From Actinomycetota bacterium (GTDB lineage Bacteria > Actinomycetota > Actinomycetes > Streptosporangiales > Streptosporangiaceae), in contig JAFAYQ010000038.1 of NCBI GenBank assembly GCA_019240215.1, forward strand, positions 94,551-158,550: a DNA stretch of 64,000 nucleotides. The letters are read 5' to 3'. Under the pieces are notes generated by a model. That model was given only the letters and a program-made list of their open reading frames with translations, was not told the origin of the DNA and did no database searches. Positions 53,299-62,164 of this stretch are shown here, piece by piece. Positions within the stretch are counted from its first letter, which is position 1, and every line of letters starts with the position of its first letter. Both the position numbers and the translations under genes were made by a program.

Positions 53299-54288
53299 AT
53301 GTCACGGCGGAAGACCGAGCGGCTGCTGAGCCTGGTGGTCTGCCTGCTGTCCACCCGGCGCTACCTCACCGCCGAGCAGATCCGGCAGGCGGTGGCCGGC
53401 TATCCGGAGCAGCCGGAAGCGTTCAAGCGCATGTTCGAGCGGGACAAGGAAGAGCTGCGCGAGCTCGGTATCCCGCTGGAGACCGGCCCGATCAGCCCGC
53501 TGGACGGCGAGGACACCGGTTACCGGGTCCAGCGCCAGGCCTACGAACTGCCCGAACTGGTGCTGGAGGCGGACGAGGCGGCCGTGCTCGGGCTGGCCGC
53601 CCGGGTCTGGCGCAACGCCGAGCTGGCCGGCGCGGCGGCCGGCGCGCTGCTCAAGCTGCGGGCGGCCGGCATCGACACCGACGACGCGGGCCCCGACACC
53701 CGGCAGGGCATCGAGCCGCGCGTGCACACCACCGAGCCCGCCTTCGGCCCGCTGTGGGAGGCGGTCCGGGACCGGCGGCCGGTGACGTTCGCCTACCGGG
53801 CGGCAGGCCGCAGCGAGCCGCAGACGCGCGAGCTGGAGCCGTGGGGGGTGGTGAACCGGCGCGGGCGCTGGTACGTGGCCGGCCGGGACCGTGACCGGGA
53901 CGCCCCCCGGGTGTTCCGGCTCGGCCGCATCGCCGGCCCGGTCAAGTTCTCCGGGCCACCCGGCAGCGTCACCATGCCGCCCGGGACCGACGTGCGCGAG
54001 GTGGTGCGGACGATGGACTCCTCGCCACCCCGCGAGCACACCGCGCTGCTGCGGGTCCGGCCGGGCGCGGCGTTCGGCCTGCGCCGCTACGCCACCCTCG
54101 TCACCGGCCCCGACGCCGCGGCCACGGGCACCCCGGCCGCGGACGGCTGGGACACGATCAGCGTGCAGTACTCCGGGACCTCGTGGTTCGCCGACCAGGT
54201 CGCCTCCTTCGGCGCCGCCGCCGTGGTGCTGGAGCCACCCGACCTCCGGGACGCGGTCATCCGGCGGCTCAAGGGAGCACTGGCATGA
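53299..54288 (+). CDS. pafB: WYL-domain transcriptional regulator PafB
   Basis: 329 residues. N-terminal winged helix (RKTERLLSLVVCLLSTRRYLT, EQIRQAVAGYP, AFKRMFERDKEELRELGIPLE) and a WYL domain (PVTFAYRAAGRSEPQ, RELEPWGVVNRRGRWYVAGRD, RVFRLGRIAGPV) with a C-terminal WCX extension. PafB with PafC activates the LexA-independent DNA-damage regulon in actinobacteria. ATG 53299; overlaps pafC by 4 bp. Confidence 0.95.
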   Translation: MSRRKTERLLSLVVCLLSTRRYLTAEQIRQAVAGYPEQPEAFKRMFERDKEELRELGIPLETGPISPLDGEDTGYRVQRQAYELPELVLEADEAAVLGLAARVWRNAELAGAAAGALLKLRAAGIDTDDAGPDTRQGIEPRVHTTEPAFGPLWEAVRDRRPVTFAYRAAGRSEPQTRELEPWGVVNRRGRWYVAGRDRDRDAPRVFRLGRIAGPVKFSGPPGSVTMPPGTDVREVVRTMDSSPPREHTALLRVRPGAAFGLRRYATLVTGPDAAATGTPAADGWDTISVQYSGTSWFADQVASFGAAAVVLEPPDLRDAVIRRLKGALA

Positions 54289-55280
54289 GCGACGCAACAC
54301 CCCGTAAGCGGGCCGGAAACACTGCGCCGACCTCGGCCGAGCGGCTGCAGCGGCTGCTGGCCCTGGTCCCCTACGTGGTCAGCCGCAAGGCGGTCGGGCT
54401 GGCCGACACCGCCGACGCGTTCGGGCTGACCGAGCGCGAGCTGGTCGACGACCTCAACCTGCTGTGGTGCGTGGAGCTGCGCAACCCCGACCCGTACTGC
54501 CCGATCGACCTGTCCTACGAGGGCGGCGAGATCGTGGTCAGCCAGGCCGAGTCGATCGGGCGGCCCCTGCGGCTGGCCGTCGACGAGGCCAGCGCGCTGC
54601 TGATCGCGCTGCGGATGCTGGCCGACGTGCCCGGCCTGGAGGACCGCTCGGCCCTCAGCCGGGTGATCGCCAAGCTCGAAGCGGCGGCCGGCGAGGCCGC
54701 CGCCCCCAGCGCCCAGGTCGCCGTCCAGGTCGAACGGCCGGCCGGGGACGAGGCGCTCGCCCAGATCAGGGACGCGCTGGCCCGCCAGCGGCGGCTGCAC
54801 CTGCGGTACTACGTGCCCGGCCGGGACGAGGCGACCGAGCGTGACGTGGACCCGATGCGGCTGCTGGTGGTGGAGGGCCGCACCTACCTGGAGGGCTGGT
54901 GCCGCCGCGCCGACGGCGTGCGGCTGTTCCGGCTGGACCGGGTGCTCGGCGTCCAGGTGCTGGACACCCCGGCCGAGGTGCCGGCCGACGCGCAGCCGGT
55001 CGACGTCGATCAGGGCCTGTTCCGGCCGTCCGACGACGACGTGCACGTGGTGCTGGAGGTCTCGGCCAACGGCCGCTGGGTGGCCGAGGACTACCCGACC
55101 GAGTCGGTGACCGAGCTCGGCGAGGGCCGCCTGCGGGTCCAGCTGCGCACGCCCGACACCCGGTGGGTGCGGCGGCTGGCGCTGCGGCTGGGGGAGGACG
55201 GCCGGATCGTCGCTCCCGACGAGCTGCGGACCCAGGTTCGCGACGACGCCACCGCCGCCCTGACCGCCTACGCGAGCTGA
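54285..55280 (+). CDS. pafC: WYL-domain transcriptional regulator PafC
   Basis: 331 residues, same layout as PafB: RLQRLLALVPYVVSRKAVGLADTADAFGLTERELVDDLNLLWC winged helix (cited in parts), PLRLAVDEASALLIALRMLA linker, WYL core QRRLHLRYYVPGRDEATERDV-like segment and RLFRLDRVLGVQVL. Forms the PafBC complex. ATG 54285 overlaps pafB. Its 3' end overlaps the convergent small gene by 13 bp. Confidence 0.94.
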   Translation: MSDATPRKRAGNTAPTSAERLQRLLALVPYVVSRKAVGLADTADAFGLTERELVDDLNLLWCVELRNPDPYCPIDLSYEGGEIVVSQAESIGRPLRLAVDEASALLIALRMLADVPGLEDRSALSRVIAKLEAAAGEAAAPSAQVAVQVERPAGDEALAQIRDALARQRRLHLRYYVPGRDEATERDVDPMRLLVVEGRTYLEGWCRRADGVRLFRLDRVLGVQVLDTPAEVPADAQPVDVDQGLFRPSDDDVHVVLEVSANGRWVAEDYPTESVTELGEGRLRVQLRTPDTRWVRRLALRLGEDGRIVAPDELRTQVRDDATAALTAYAS

Positions 55281-55651
55281 TTGCGGTCCAGGTCGGCCAG
55301 CACCGCCTTGGCCGCCCCGGCCGCGTCGTCGACCGCGTGCGAACGGTAACGCTGCCACAGGAACCGCCAGCCGGCCGAGGTGGACACCACCCACACCGGG
55401 ACGCCGTCCACCATCAGGTAGGGGAGAAAGGGCCGCCGCTCCTGCCAGCGCAGGTCGCAGGACAGGCTGGCGCCTGCGGTGGCGGTGAGCACCCGGCCAA
55501 GCCGGCGTAGGTACTGGGACTGCCGCCGCCGTTCCGCGTCCAGCGGTGGCACCGGCGGCCGGTCTCGGCCTGGTGACAACATTCCTCCCGCGCTGAAGGG
55601 GACAAATGACCGATCATCCCCATACAGCGCCCGGCTGGCTGCCGGCGTCAC
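55268..55651 (-). CDS. hypothetical protein
   Basis: 127 residues. The C-terminal 85 look like a folded domain (YLRRLGRVLTATAGASLSC, RPFLPYLMVDGVPVWVVSTSAGWRFLW, DDAAGAAKAVLADL); the first 40 are Pro/Arg-rich. I cannot name a family, although similar small proteins lie near pafC/tatA in actinobacteria. GTG start at 55651 is uncertain; a start near residue 24 or 45 is possible. Confidence 0.55.
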   Translation of the reverse strand: MTPAASRALYGDDRSFVPFSAGGMLSPGRDRPPVPPLDAERRRQSQYLRRLGRVLTATAGASLSCDLRWQERRPFLPYLMVDGVPVWVVSTSAGWRFLWQRYRSHAVDDAAGAAKAVLADLDRNQLA

Positions 55652-55791
55652 CGTGCCTGCGTCGCTTTCCTTCCCCGTCCAGCCGCGCTCAAAGCGGCAA
55701 AAGAGGCCGAAAGTTCACCGTTCCGCAAGCACCGCGCGCTCGCCGGCATCTCCCGATGGGAGCGGTCTGACGTGTACACTCGCCAAAAGAA

Positions 55792-55814
55792 ATGCCCCGA
55801 CCGCGGGGGGGCAT
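55792..55814. promoter_or_regulatory. hairpin in the tatA leader
   Basis: ATGCCCC and GGGGCAT (arms 55792-55798 and 55808-55814) flank a nine-base loop about 25 bases before the tatA start. A TACACT -10-like box is at 55775-55780, so the hairpin would be in the 5' leader of the tatAC mRNA. Confidence 0.4.
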
Positions 55815-55837
55815 CATCCCCGCGAAAGAGGACGGAA

Positions 55838-56200
55838 ATGATAGGCGACCTGTTCGACAGCCCGTGGAAGATCCTGATCGTCGCCATCGTGATCATCGTG
55901 CTCTTCGGTTCTGCGAAGCTGCCGGCGGCGGCCAGGTCCCTGGGCCGTTCCATGCGCATCCTCAAGTCCGAGGTGTCGAGCATGCACGACGACGAGGACG
56001 AGGCCAGCGCCCAGCCGGTGGCGGCGGCTCCCGCCCAGCTGGCCGCGCCCGCGCCGGTGGCCCCCCAGCGGACCGTCGACGAAGTGGTGGGCGACGCGAC
56101 CCACCAGGCCCGGATCGACAGCCTGGAGCAGCAGCTGCGCGACCTCAAGGACTCGGCCGACAAGAAGGCGGCGGTTCCGGCGGACCAGCAGCCGCGCTGA
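55838..56200 (+). CDS. tatA: Sec-independent translocase subunit TatA
   Basis: 120 residues. One N-terminal membrane helix (PWKILIVAIVIIVLFGSAKLP), the FGxxKLP hinge, an amphipathic helix (AARSLGRSMRILKSEVSSM) and a long acidic/Ala-Pro tail with a coiled segment (RIDSLEQQLRDLKDSADK). TatA oligomers form the pore for folded proteins with twin-arginine signals. ATG 55838 with GAGGACGG upstream. 24 bp before tatC. Confidence 0.93.
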   Translation: MIGDLFDSPWKILIVAIVIIVLFGSAKLPAAARSLGRSMRILKSEVSSMHDDEDEASAQPVAAAPAQLAAPAPVAPQRTVDEVVGDATHQARIDSLEQQLRDLKDSADKKAAVPADQQPR

Positions 56201-56224
56201 CCCCGTTAGTTACCGGACCCGACC

Positions 56225-57139
56225 ATGGCCAAACTCGGCAGCACGGTCAATGGCGCGCGCATCGCGGGCTCGCGCCTGATCGCCGCGTCCAAAAACGGCA
56301 ACGACGAAGGTCGCATGCCGCTGATGGACCACCTCCGCGAGCTGCGGAACCGGCTGGTCAAGGCGGCATTGGCCCTGATCGTGGCCATGGTGTTCGGGTT
56401 CATCTTCTTCCATCCGATCTGGAACTTCATCAGCCACCCGTTCTGCTCGGCCGACATCAACGGTCACACCGGCTGCCACGTCGTCGGTGACCAGCTGGTG
56501 GCGAGCGGGGTGTTCGACCCGTTCATGCTGCACGTCCGGGTCGCGTTCTTCTTCGGCCTGATCGTGGCCTCGCCGGTCTGGCTCTACCAGATCTGGGCGT
56601 TCATCGCCCCCGGCCTGTACCGGCGCGAGAAGCGCTGGGCCTACCTGTTCGTGGCGGTGGCGGCGCCGCTGTTCGCGGCCGGTGCCATCCTCGCCTACTT
56701 CGTGATGAGCCGGGGCCTGCGCTATCTGCTCGGCATGGCGCCCGGCCAGGTGCTGGTGCTGCCCAGCATCGACACCTACCTGGGCTACTTCCAGGGCATG
56801 ATCCTCGGCTTCGGCATCGCCTTCGAGCTCCCGCTGGCCATGGTCATGCTGAACATGGCGCACATCCTGACCCACGCGCGGTTCCGTAAGTGGCGCCGGC
56901 TGATGCTGTTCGGAGCGTTCCTGTTCGCGGGCATCGCCAACCCGAGCCCGGACCCGATCAGCATGCTGCTGCTGGCCGTTCCCTGCGTGATCCTGGTCGA
57001 GATCGCCGAGATCATCATCTACTTCAACGACCGCCGCCGGGCCGCGATCCCCGACCCGTACGCGGGGCTGTCCGACGACGAGGTGTCGCCGCTGGAGATG
57101 AGCGACACGGGGCCGTCCGACACCAGTCATCTGAATTAA
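56225..57139 (+). CDS. tatC: Sec-independent translocase subunit TatC
   Basis: 304 residues, six membrane helices. The conserved MPLMDHLRELRNRLVKAAL before helix 1 (with the glutamate that binds twin-arginine signals), FEVRVAFF-like loop seen as MLHVRVAFFFGLIVASPVWLYQ in parts, and GMILGFGIAFELPLAMVML are present. Together with TatA it forms the minimal Tat system. A ~35-residue N-terminal extension precedes the core. Following helY starts 13 bp later. Confidence 0.94.
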   Translation: MAKLGSTVNGARIAGSRLIAASKNGNDEGRMPLMDHLRELRNRLVKAALALIVAMVFGFIFFHPIWNFISHPFCSADINGHTGCHVVGDQLVASGVFDPFMLHVRVAFFFGLIVASPVWLYQIWAFIAPGLYRREKRWAYLFVAVAAPLFAAGAILAYFVMSRGLRYLLGMAPGQVLVLPSIDTYLGYFQGMILGFGIAFELPLAMVMLNMAHILTHARFRKWRRLMLFGAFLFAGIANPSPDPISMLLLAVPCVILVEIAEIIIYFNDRRRAAIPDPYAGLSDDEVSPLEMSDTGPSDTSHLN

Positions 57140-57152
57140 CTACTCTGGGGGT

Positions 57153-60107
57153 ATGGCCCCTGCGCTCGACCGGGGAGACGATGACTCTCCGGAATTCTCC
57201 GCACGGACCCCTGCTCAGCGGTACGCGGCCTTCCGTGACCGCCAGGCCCACCCGGAGCTGGCCAGCTTCCGCGCGCTCTACGACTTCGAGTTCGACGACT
57301 TCCAGCGCCAGGCCTGCGTCGCCCTGAACGACGGCAACGGGGTCCTCGTCGCCGCCCCCACCGGCTCCGGCAAGACCGTGGTCGGCGAGTTCGCCGTGCA
57401 CTTGGCCCTCGAACGCGGGCTCAAGTGCTTCTACACCACGCCGATCAAGGCGCTGTCGAACCAGAAGTACGCCGACCTCGTGCGCCGCTACGACAGCAAG
57501 TCGGTCGGCCTGCTGACCGGCGACAACAGCGTCAACGGCGAGGCGCCGATCGTGGTCATGACCACCGAGGTGCTGCGCAACATGCTCTACGCCGGGTCGC
57601 CGACGCTGTCCGGGCTCGGTTTCGTGGTGCTGGACGAGGTGCACTACCTGGCCGACCGGTCCCGCGGCGCGGTCTGGGAAGAGGTCATCATCCACCTGCC
57701 GGAGTCGGTGGCGCTGGTCGCGCTGTCGGCCACCGTCAGCAACGCCGAGGAGTTCGGCGACTGGCTGGACAGCGTCCGCGGCGGCGTCACGGTCATCGTC
57801 GATGAGCACCGGCCGGTGCCGCTGTGGCAGCACATGATGGTCGGCACCCGGATGTACGACCTGTTCACCGACCCGGCCGGCACCCGCGTGAATCCCGAAC
57901 TGGTGCGTCTGGCCCAGCGCGACCGCTGGGCCCGCTCGCAGACCGCGGCCACCGGCAGCAGCCGTCCCGGCCGCGGTGGCCGTCGCGGTCATCCCGGCCG
58001 CCGCAACCCGGCCGCGAACGACGCGGTCAGCCGCAGCGGCCCGCGGATGGTCCGGGCCCGGCCACCGTACCGGCCGGACGTGGTGGCCCGGCTCGACTCG
58101 TCCGGGCTGCTGCCCGCGATCGAGTTCATCTTCAGCCGGGCCGGCTGCGACGCCGCCGTCCAGCAGTGCCTGGCGGCCGGGCTGCGGCTGACCCAGCCCG
58201 ACGAGATCAGGACGATCACCGAGTTCGTCGAGCGGCGGGCGGCCGACATCCCGGCCGAGGACCTGGCCGTGCTCGGGTACGGCGAGTTCCTGACCGGACT
58301 GCAGCGCGGCATCGCCGCCCATCACGCCGGCATGCTGCCCACGTTCAAGGAGATCGTCGAGGAGCTGTTCTCGGCCGGGCTGGTGCGGGTGGTGTTCGCC
58401 ACCGAGACGCTGGCCCTGGGCATCAACATGCCGGCCCGGACGGTGGTCATCGAAAAGCTCGACAAGTGGAACGGCGAGACCCACGCCGAGCTCACGCCGG
58501 GGGAGTACACCCAGCTCACCGGCCGGGCCGGGCGGCGCGGCATCGACGTCGAGGGTCACGCGGTGGTGCTCTGGCAGCCCGGCATCGACCCCGACGCGGT
58601 GGCCGGCCTGGCCGGCACCCGCACCTACCCGCTGAACTCCAGCTTCCGGCCGTCGTACAACATGGCCGTGAACCTGACCGGCCGGGTCGGCCGGGCCAAG
58701 GCCGCCACCCTCCTGGAGTCGTCGTTCGCCCAGTTCCAGGCCGACCGGGGCGTGGTCGGGCTGGCCCGCCAGGTCCGCCGCAATACCGACCAGATGGCCG
58801 AGCTGATCGAGAAGATGGCCTGCGACCAGGGCGACTTCGCCCAGTACGCCGACCTCCGGCGGCAGCTGTCGGACCTGGAGACCGACGTGTCCCGCCGCAA
58901 GGCGGCCACCCGCCGGGTCGAGGCGGCCCGGTCGCTGGAGACGCTGCGGCGCGGCGACATCATCCGGGTGCCGGGCGGCCGCCGGGCGGGCATGGCGGTG
59001 GTGCTCGAGCCCGGCCCCCGCGGCCAGCACGGCGCCGCCGGCCAGGGCCCGAACCTGGCCCCGGGGGGCGGCGGCTTCGGCGCCGACCGGGCCCGGATGG
59101 CGGCCATGGCCGGCCAGGGGCCGCTCGTCCTCACCGCCAACCGCCAGGTCAAACGGCTGTCCCTGGCCGACTTCCCGGTCCCGGTGGAGGCGGTCGACCG
59201 GATCAAGATCCCCGGGTCGTTCAGCGTCCGCTCCCCTCAGCACCGCCGCGACCTGGCCGCCACCATGCGCAACCGGCTGGCCGGCCGGGAGATCGCCGGT
59301 CCCCGCCGGGCCGCCGACTGGGACGCCGGTGACCAGGGCCCGGCCGCCGGCCAGTCCCAGAACCAGCAGGAGATCGCGTCGCTGCGCCGCCGGCTGCGGC
59401 AGCACCCGAGCCACGGCTGCCCGGACCGCGAGGAGCACGCCCGTTACGCCGAGCGTTACCAGCGCCTCAAGCGGGAGACCGAGGCGCTCGAGCGCAAGGT
59501 GGCCAGCCGCTCGCACGTGATCGCCCGTACCTTCGACCGGGTCTGCGCGGTGCTGGAGGAGCTCGGCTACCTGACCGGCGACACCGTGACCCCCGAGGGC
59601 CGGATGCTGGGCGGCCTGTACAGCGAGCTGGACCTGCTGGCGGCCGAGTGCCTGCGCCGCGGCTACTGGGACGGCCTCGACACCCAGGAGCTGACCGCCT
59701 GCGTGTCGGCCCTGTCGTTCGAGTCCCGCCAGGCCGAGGACGCGGCCCGCCCCCGGCTGCCGTCGTCCAAGGTGCGCGAGGTGCTCAACCGCATGGTCCG
59801 CACCTGGGGCCAGCTGGACGAGCTGGAGAAGGCCAACCACGTGTCGTTCCTGCGCGAACCCGACCTCGGTTTCGCGGCGGTGGCGTACGAGTGGGCGGGC
59901 GGCGCCCGGCTCGAGGACGTGCTGGCCGACTCCGACCTGACCCCGGGCGACTTCGTCCGCGCGGTCAAGCAGCTCATCGACCTGCTCGACCAGATCGCGG
60001 CCGCTCCCCGCTCCGGGCCCAGCAGCCCGGCCGTGGCCGAGACGGCCCGGGCCGCGATCGACGCCATCCGCCGCGGCGTCGTCGCCTACACCGCCGTCGC
60101 CGACTGA
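57153..60107 (+). CDS. helY: Ski2-like DEAD/DEAH-box RNA helicase (HelY)
   Basis: 984 residues. Helicase motifs in order: Walker A VAAPTGSGKTVVGEF, TTPIKALSNQKYADL, Walker B VLDEVHYLADRSRG, SATVSNAEEF, FATETLALGINMPARTVV, QLTGRAGRRGID. A basic Gly/Arg-rich insert follows motif III (around residues 265-295). The C-terminus is the DSHCT domain, as in Mtr4/Ski2. Usual third partner downstream of tatC in actinobacteria. Presumed RNA processing/decay; SD GGGGG next to ATG 57153. Confidence 0.93.
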   Translation: MAPALDRGDDDSPEFSARTPAQRYAAFRDRQAHPELASFRALYDFEFDDFQRQACVALNDGNGVLVAAPTGSGKTVVGEFAVHLALERGLKCFYTTPIKALSNQKYADLVRRYDSKSVGLLTGDNSVNGEAPIVVMTTEVLRNMLYAGSPTLSGLGFVVLDEVHYLADRSRGAVWEEVIIHLPESVALVALSATVSNAEEFGDWLDSVRGGVTVIVDEHRPVPLWQHMMVGTRMYDLFTDPAGTRVNPELVRLAQRDRWARSQTAATGSSRPGRGGRRGHPGRRNPAANDAVSRSGPRMVRARPPYRPDVVARLDSSGLLPAIEFIFSRAGCDAAVQQCLAAGLRLTQPDEIRTITEFVERRAADIPAEDLAVLGYGEFLTGLQRGIAAHHAGMLPTFKEIVEELFSAGLVRVVFATETLALGINMPARTVVIEKLDKWNGETHAELTPGEYTQLTGRAGRRGIDVEGHAVVLWQPGIDPDAVAGLAGTRTYPLNSSFRPSYNMAVNLTGRVGRAKAATLLESSFAQFQADRGVVGLARQVRRNTDQMAELIEKMACDQGDFAQYADLRRQLSDLETDVSRRKAATRRVEAARSLETLRRGDIIRVPGGRRAGMAVVLEPGPRGQHGAAGQGPNLAPGGGGFGADRARMAAMAGQGPLVLTANRQVKRLSLADFPVPVEAVDRIKIPGSFSVRSPQHRRDLAATMRNRLAGREIAGPRRAADWDAGDQGPAAGQSQNQQEIASLRRRLRQHPSHGCPDREEHARYAERYQRLKRETEALERKVASRSHVIARTFDRVCAVLEELGYLTGDTVTPEGRMLGGLYSELDLLAAECLRRGYWDGLDTQELTACVSALSFESRQAEDAARPRLPSSKVREVLNRMVRTWGQLDELEKANHVSFLREPDLGFAAVAYEWAGGARLEDVLADSDLTPGDFVRAVKQLIDLLDQIAAAPRSGPSSPAVAETARAAIDAIRRGVVAYTAVAD

Positions 60108-60250
60108 CGAGGACGGCCCGCTCACCCGCCGACGCCCACGATGCATCGACGCGTTCTATTGGTCACTGACGATCTTGGCATTAGTGCTATGGGTTGGACC
60201 CGGGTATCCAGGTGGTGTCAGGTAGCTGCCGAAGCCCGGAGGTGACCTTC

Positions 60251-60805
60251 GTGCCCACCACCACCGTCCGCCCGACCTGCCCCGCCGCCCTCGCGTCGGC
60301 CGTACGCGCCGCCGTCCACCCGGGTGGCCCGGCGCCCGAGGTCGCCGACCGGGTCGCGGCGGCGCTCGCCCGCCAGCTGCCCCGGCCGGATCAGCTGCTC
60401 ACCCCCGCCCAGCTCGCGGGCGATCCCGCCTGCTACCAGACCCACCCGGTGCACGTGGAGCCGGACGGCTCGTTCTCGATCGCGGTCATGGTCTGGCTGC
60501 CCGGCCAGCTCACCCCGATCCACGACCACGTCTCCTGGTGCGTGACCGGCGTCCTGCAGGGCGCCGAGTACGAGGAGATCTTCGCGCTCAGCGCCGACGG
60601 CGGCACCCTGGTGCCGGTGACCCGGCGGGAGAACCAGCCCGGCACCGTCGCGGGCTTCGCCCCGCCCGGCGACATCCACCGGGTCCGCAACTCCGGTGAC
60701 GGCATCGCCGTCTCCATGCACGTCTACGGCGCCGACCTGGCCCGACTGGGCTCGAGCATCCGCCGCGTCTATGACCTCCCGATCGAGGTCCCGGCCCGGC
60801 GCTAG
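60251..60805 (+). CDS. cysteine dioxygenase-like cupin protein
   Basis: 184 residues, type I cysteine dioxygenase family: iron-binding HDH triad in TPIHDHVSWCVTGVLQGAEYEE with the nearby cysteine, and the later histidine in PPGDIHRVRNSGDGIAVSMHVYGADL. Cysteine dioxygenases oxidise cysteine to cysteine sulfinate; bacterial relatives also use 3-mercaptopropionate. GTG 60251 follows GGAGG at the correct distance; GTG 60242 is an in-frame alternative. Confidence 0.85.
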   Translation: MPTTTVRPTCPAALASAVRAAVHPGGPAPEVADRVAAALARQLPRPDQLLTPAQLAGDPACYQTHPVHVEPDGSFSIAVMVWLPGQLTPIHDHVSWCVTGVLQGAEYEEIFALSADGGTLVPVTRRENQPGTVAGFAPPGDIHRVRNSGDGIAVSMHVYGADLARLGSSIRRVYDLPIEVPARR

Positions 60806-61395
60806 CCCCCCGCCCGGCGGCCGGCCCACTCCTGCTCGAGCACCGACATCAGCACCTCGTCGTACCAGCGCCCGTCGTGCCACACCGCCTCCCGGTGGCG
60901 GCCCTCCTCGGTGAACCCGGCCTTTTCGTAGGCGCGGACCCCGGCCGCGTTGAACGGCGCCACCGTCAGCGCGATCCGGTGCAGCCCCAGTTCGCGGAAC
61001 CCGTAGGCGACGATGACGCGCATCGCGTCAGTACCGTAGCCGCGTCCCATGTACTCACGGGCGAGCGCGATCCCGATCGTCGCCGACCGGTCCTTGGCAC
61101 TGATACCGAACATGCTCACGCTGCCGACCAGCGGCTGCGGATCGTCCAGGGCCACGACGGAGAAGCCCACCGCGTCGCCGTCGTTCGCGCACATCCGGGC
61201 GAAACGTTCCCTGGCCCTGGCCTCCGACGGCGGGGCCACCCGGTCGGTCAGCGTGACCTGGCGCCCGGGGTCCATCTCCCACCGCGCCAGCGCCGGCAGA
61301 TCGTCCTCGATCAGCGCCCGCAGCCGCACCCGGTCGCCGGTCAGCAGCGAATCGCCGTAGGCGAACGCGCTCGGCACATCGGTGAGTTCGGTCAT
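60802..61395 (-). CDS. GNAT N-acetyltransferase, copy 2 (RimJ/RimL type)
   Basis: 197 residues. RVRLRALIEDDLPALARWEMDP, the acetyl-CoA site IGIALAREYMGRGYGTDAM, VAYGFRELGLHRIALTVAPFNAAGVRAYEKAGF (in segments) and the end DEVLMSVLEQEW match ribosomal-protein-type acetyltransferases. About 70% identical to the next gene, upstream, which it overlaps by 4 bp (ATGA). Substrate unknown. Confidence 0.88.
   Translation of the reverse strand: MTELTDVPSAFAYGDSLLTGDRVRLRALIEDDLPALARWEMDPGRQVTLTDRVAPPSEARARERFARMCANDGDAVGFSVVALDDPQPLVGSVSMFGISAKDRSATIGIALAREYMGRGYGTDAMRVIVAYGFRELGLHRIALTVAPFNAAGVRAYEKAGFTEEGRHREAVWHDGRWYDEVLMSVLEQEWAGRRAGG
60825..60880. repeat. 56-bp exact repeat, copy A (shared with 61409-61464)
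   Basis: Identical stretch near the 3' ends of the two GNAT genes, coding for the DEVLMSVLEQEWAG end. Signature of tandem duplication 584 bp apart. Confidence 0.85.
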
Positions 61396-61979
61396 GCTCC
61401 CGCTCCTGCCCACTCCTGCTCGAGCACCGACATCAGCACCTCGTCGTACCAGCGCCCGTCGTGCAGCACCTTCTCCCGGCGCCGGCCCTCTTCGGTGAAC
61501 CCGGCCTTCTCGTAGGCCCGGATCCCCGCCTGGTTGAACGGGGACACGCTGAGGGAGATGCGGTGCAGCCCCAACTCGCGGAACCCGTAGCCGACGATGA
61601 CGCGCATCGCGTCGGTGCCGTAGCCGCGGCCCAGATGCTCCCGCCCGAGGGCGATGCCCAGCGCGGCGTTCCGGTCCTTGGCCCGGATGCCGAACATGAA
61701 CACGTGCCCGACCAGCACCGGCGGCTCGTCCAGCGTCTCGATCGCGAAGCCCACGGTGTCGCCGTCGTTGACGCTCCACTTGGCGATGAGCTCCTTGGCG
61801 GCCGCCTCCGACGGCGGAGCCACCCGGTCCGACAGCGTGACCGACCGCCCCGCGTCCATCTCCCAGCGGGCCAGCGTGGCCACCTCGTCCTCGCGCACGC
61901 CGCGCAACCGCACCCGCTCGCCGGTCAGCAGCGAATCGCCGTAGGCAAAGGCGCTGGCCACGTCCGTGAACTCCGTCAT
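61392..61979 (-). CDS. GNAT N-acetyltransferase, copy 1 (RimJ/RimL type)
   Basis: 195 residues; same blocks as its tandem copy (RVRLRGVREDEVATLARWEMD, LGIALGREHLGRGYGTDAM, GFRELGLHRISLSVSPFNQ). First gene of a two-gene unit; copy 2 follows with 4-bp overlap. ATG 61979. Upstream is the 185-bp region shared with the divergent PadR gene. Confidence 0.88.
   Translation of the reverse strand: MTEFTDVASAFAYGDSLLTGERVRLRGVREDEVATLARWEMDAGRSVTLSDRVAPPSEAAAKELIAKWSVNDGDTVGFAIETLDEPPVLVGHVFMFGIRAKDRNAALGIALGREHLGRGYGTDAMRVIVGYGFRELGLHRISLSVSPFNQAGIRAYEKAGFTEEGRRREKVLHDGRWYDEVLMSVLEQEWAGAGA
61409..61464. repeat. 56-bp exact repeat, copy B (shared with 60825-60880)
   Basis: Partner of the repeat at 60825-60880. 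Confidence 0.85.
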
Positions 61980-62053
61980 GGCGCCGATCCTGCCGCACCG
62001 GGCCCGGCCCGGCTAAAGATTTTTCGCCCAAAAAGTTGCCAAAAGAAGTTCGC

Positions 62054-62093
62054 CGATATATCGTCGAGCTAGCTAGACAGTACCGAGGATATC
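62054..62093. promoter_or_regulatory. palindrome cluster upstream of the PadR gene
   Basis: CGATATATCG (62054-62063), CTAGCTAG (62069-62076) and GATATC (62088-62093) are perfect palindromes packed in 40 AT-rich bases between divergent GNAT and PadR genes. A PadR dimer site is the simplest reading, although the classic PadR ATGT-N-ACAT pattern is not seen. Confidence 0.5.
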
Positions 62094-62164
62094 TAGAAGA
62101 TCGCTCAACGGGGGCGATGTCCTCCTGTCTGGCCCGCATACAGACAACGCGAAGGAGAAAGAAA

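Noticed and set aside
57024..60146. 1,040-codon minus-strand frame
   Set aside because: Antisense to helY; no domain pattern, biased composition.
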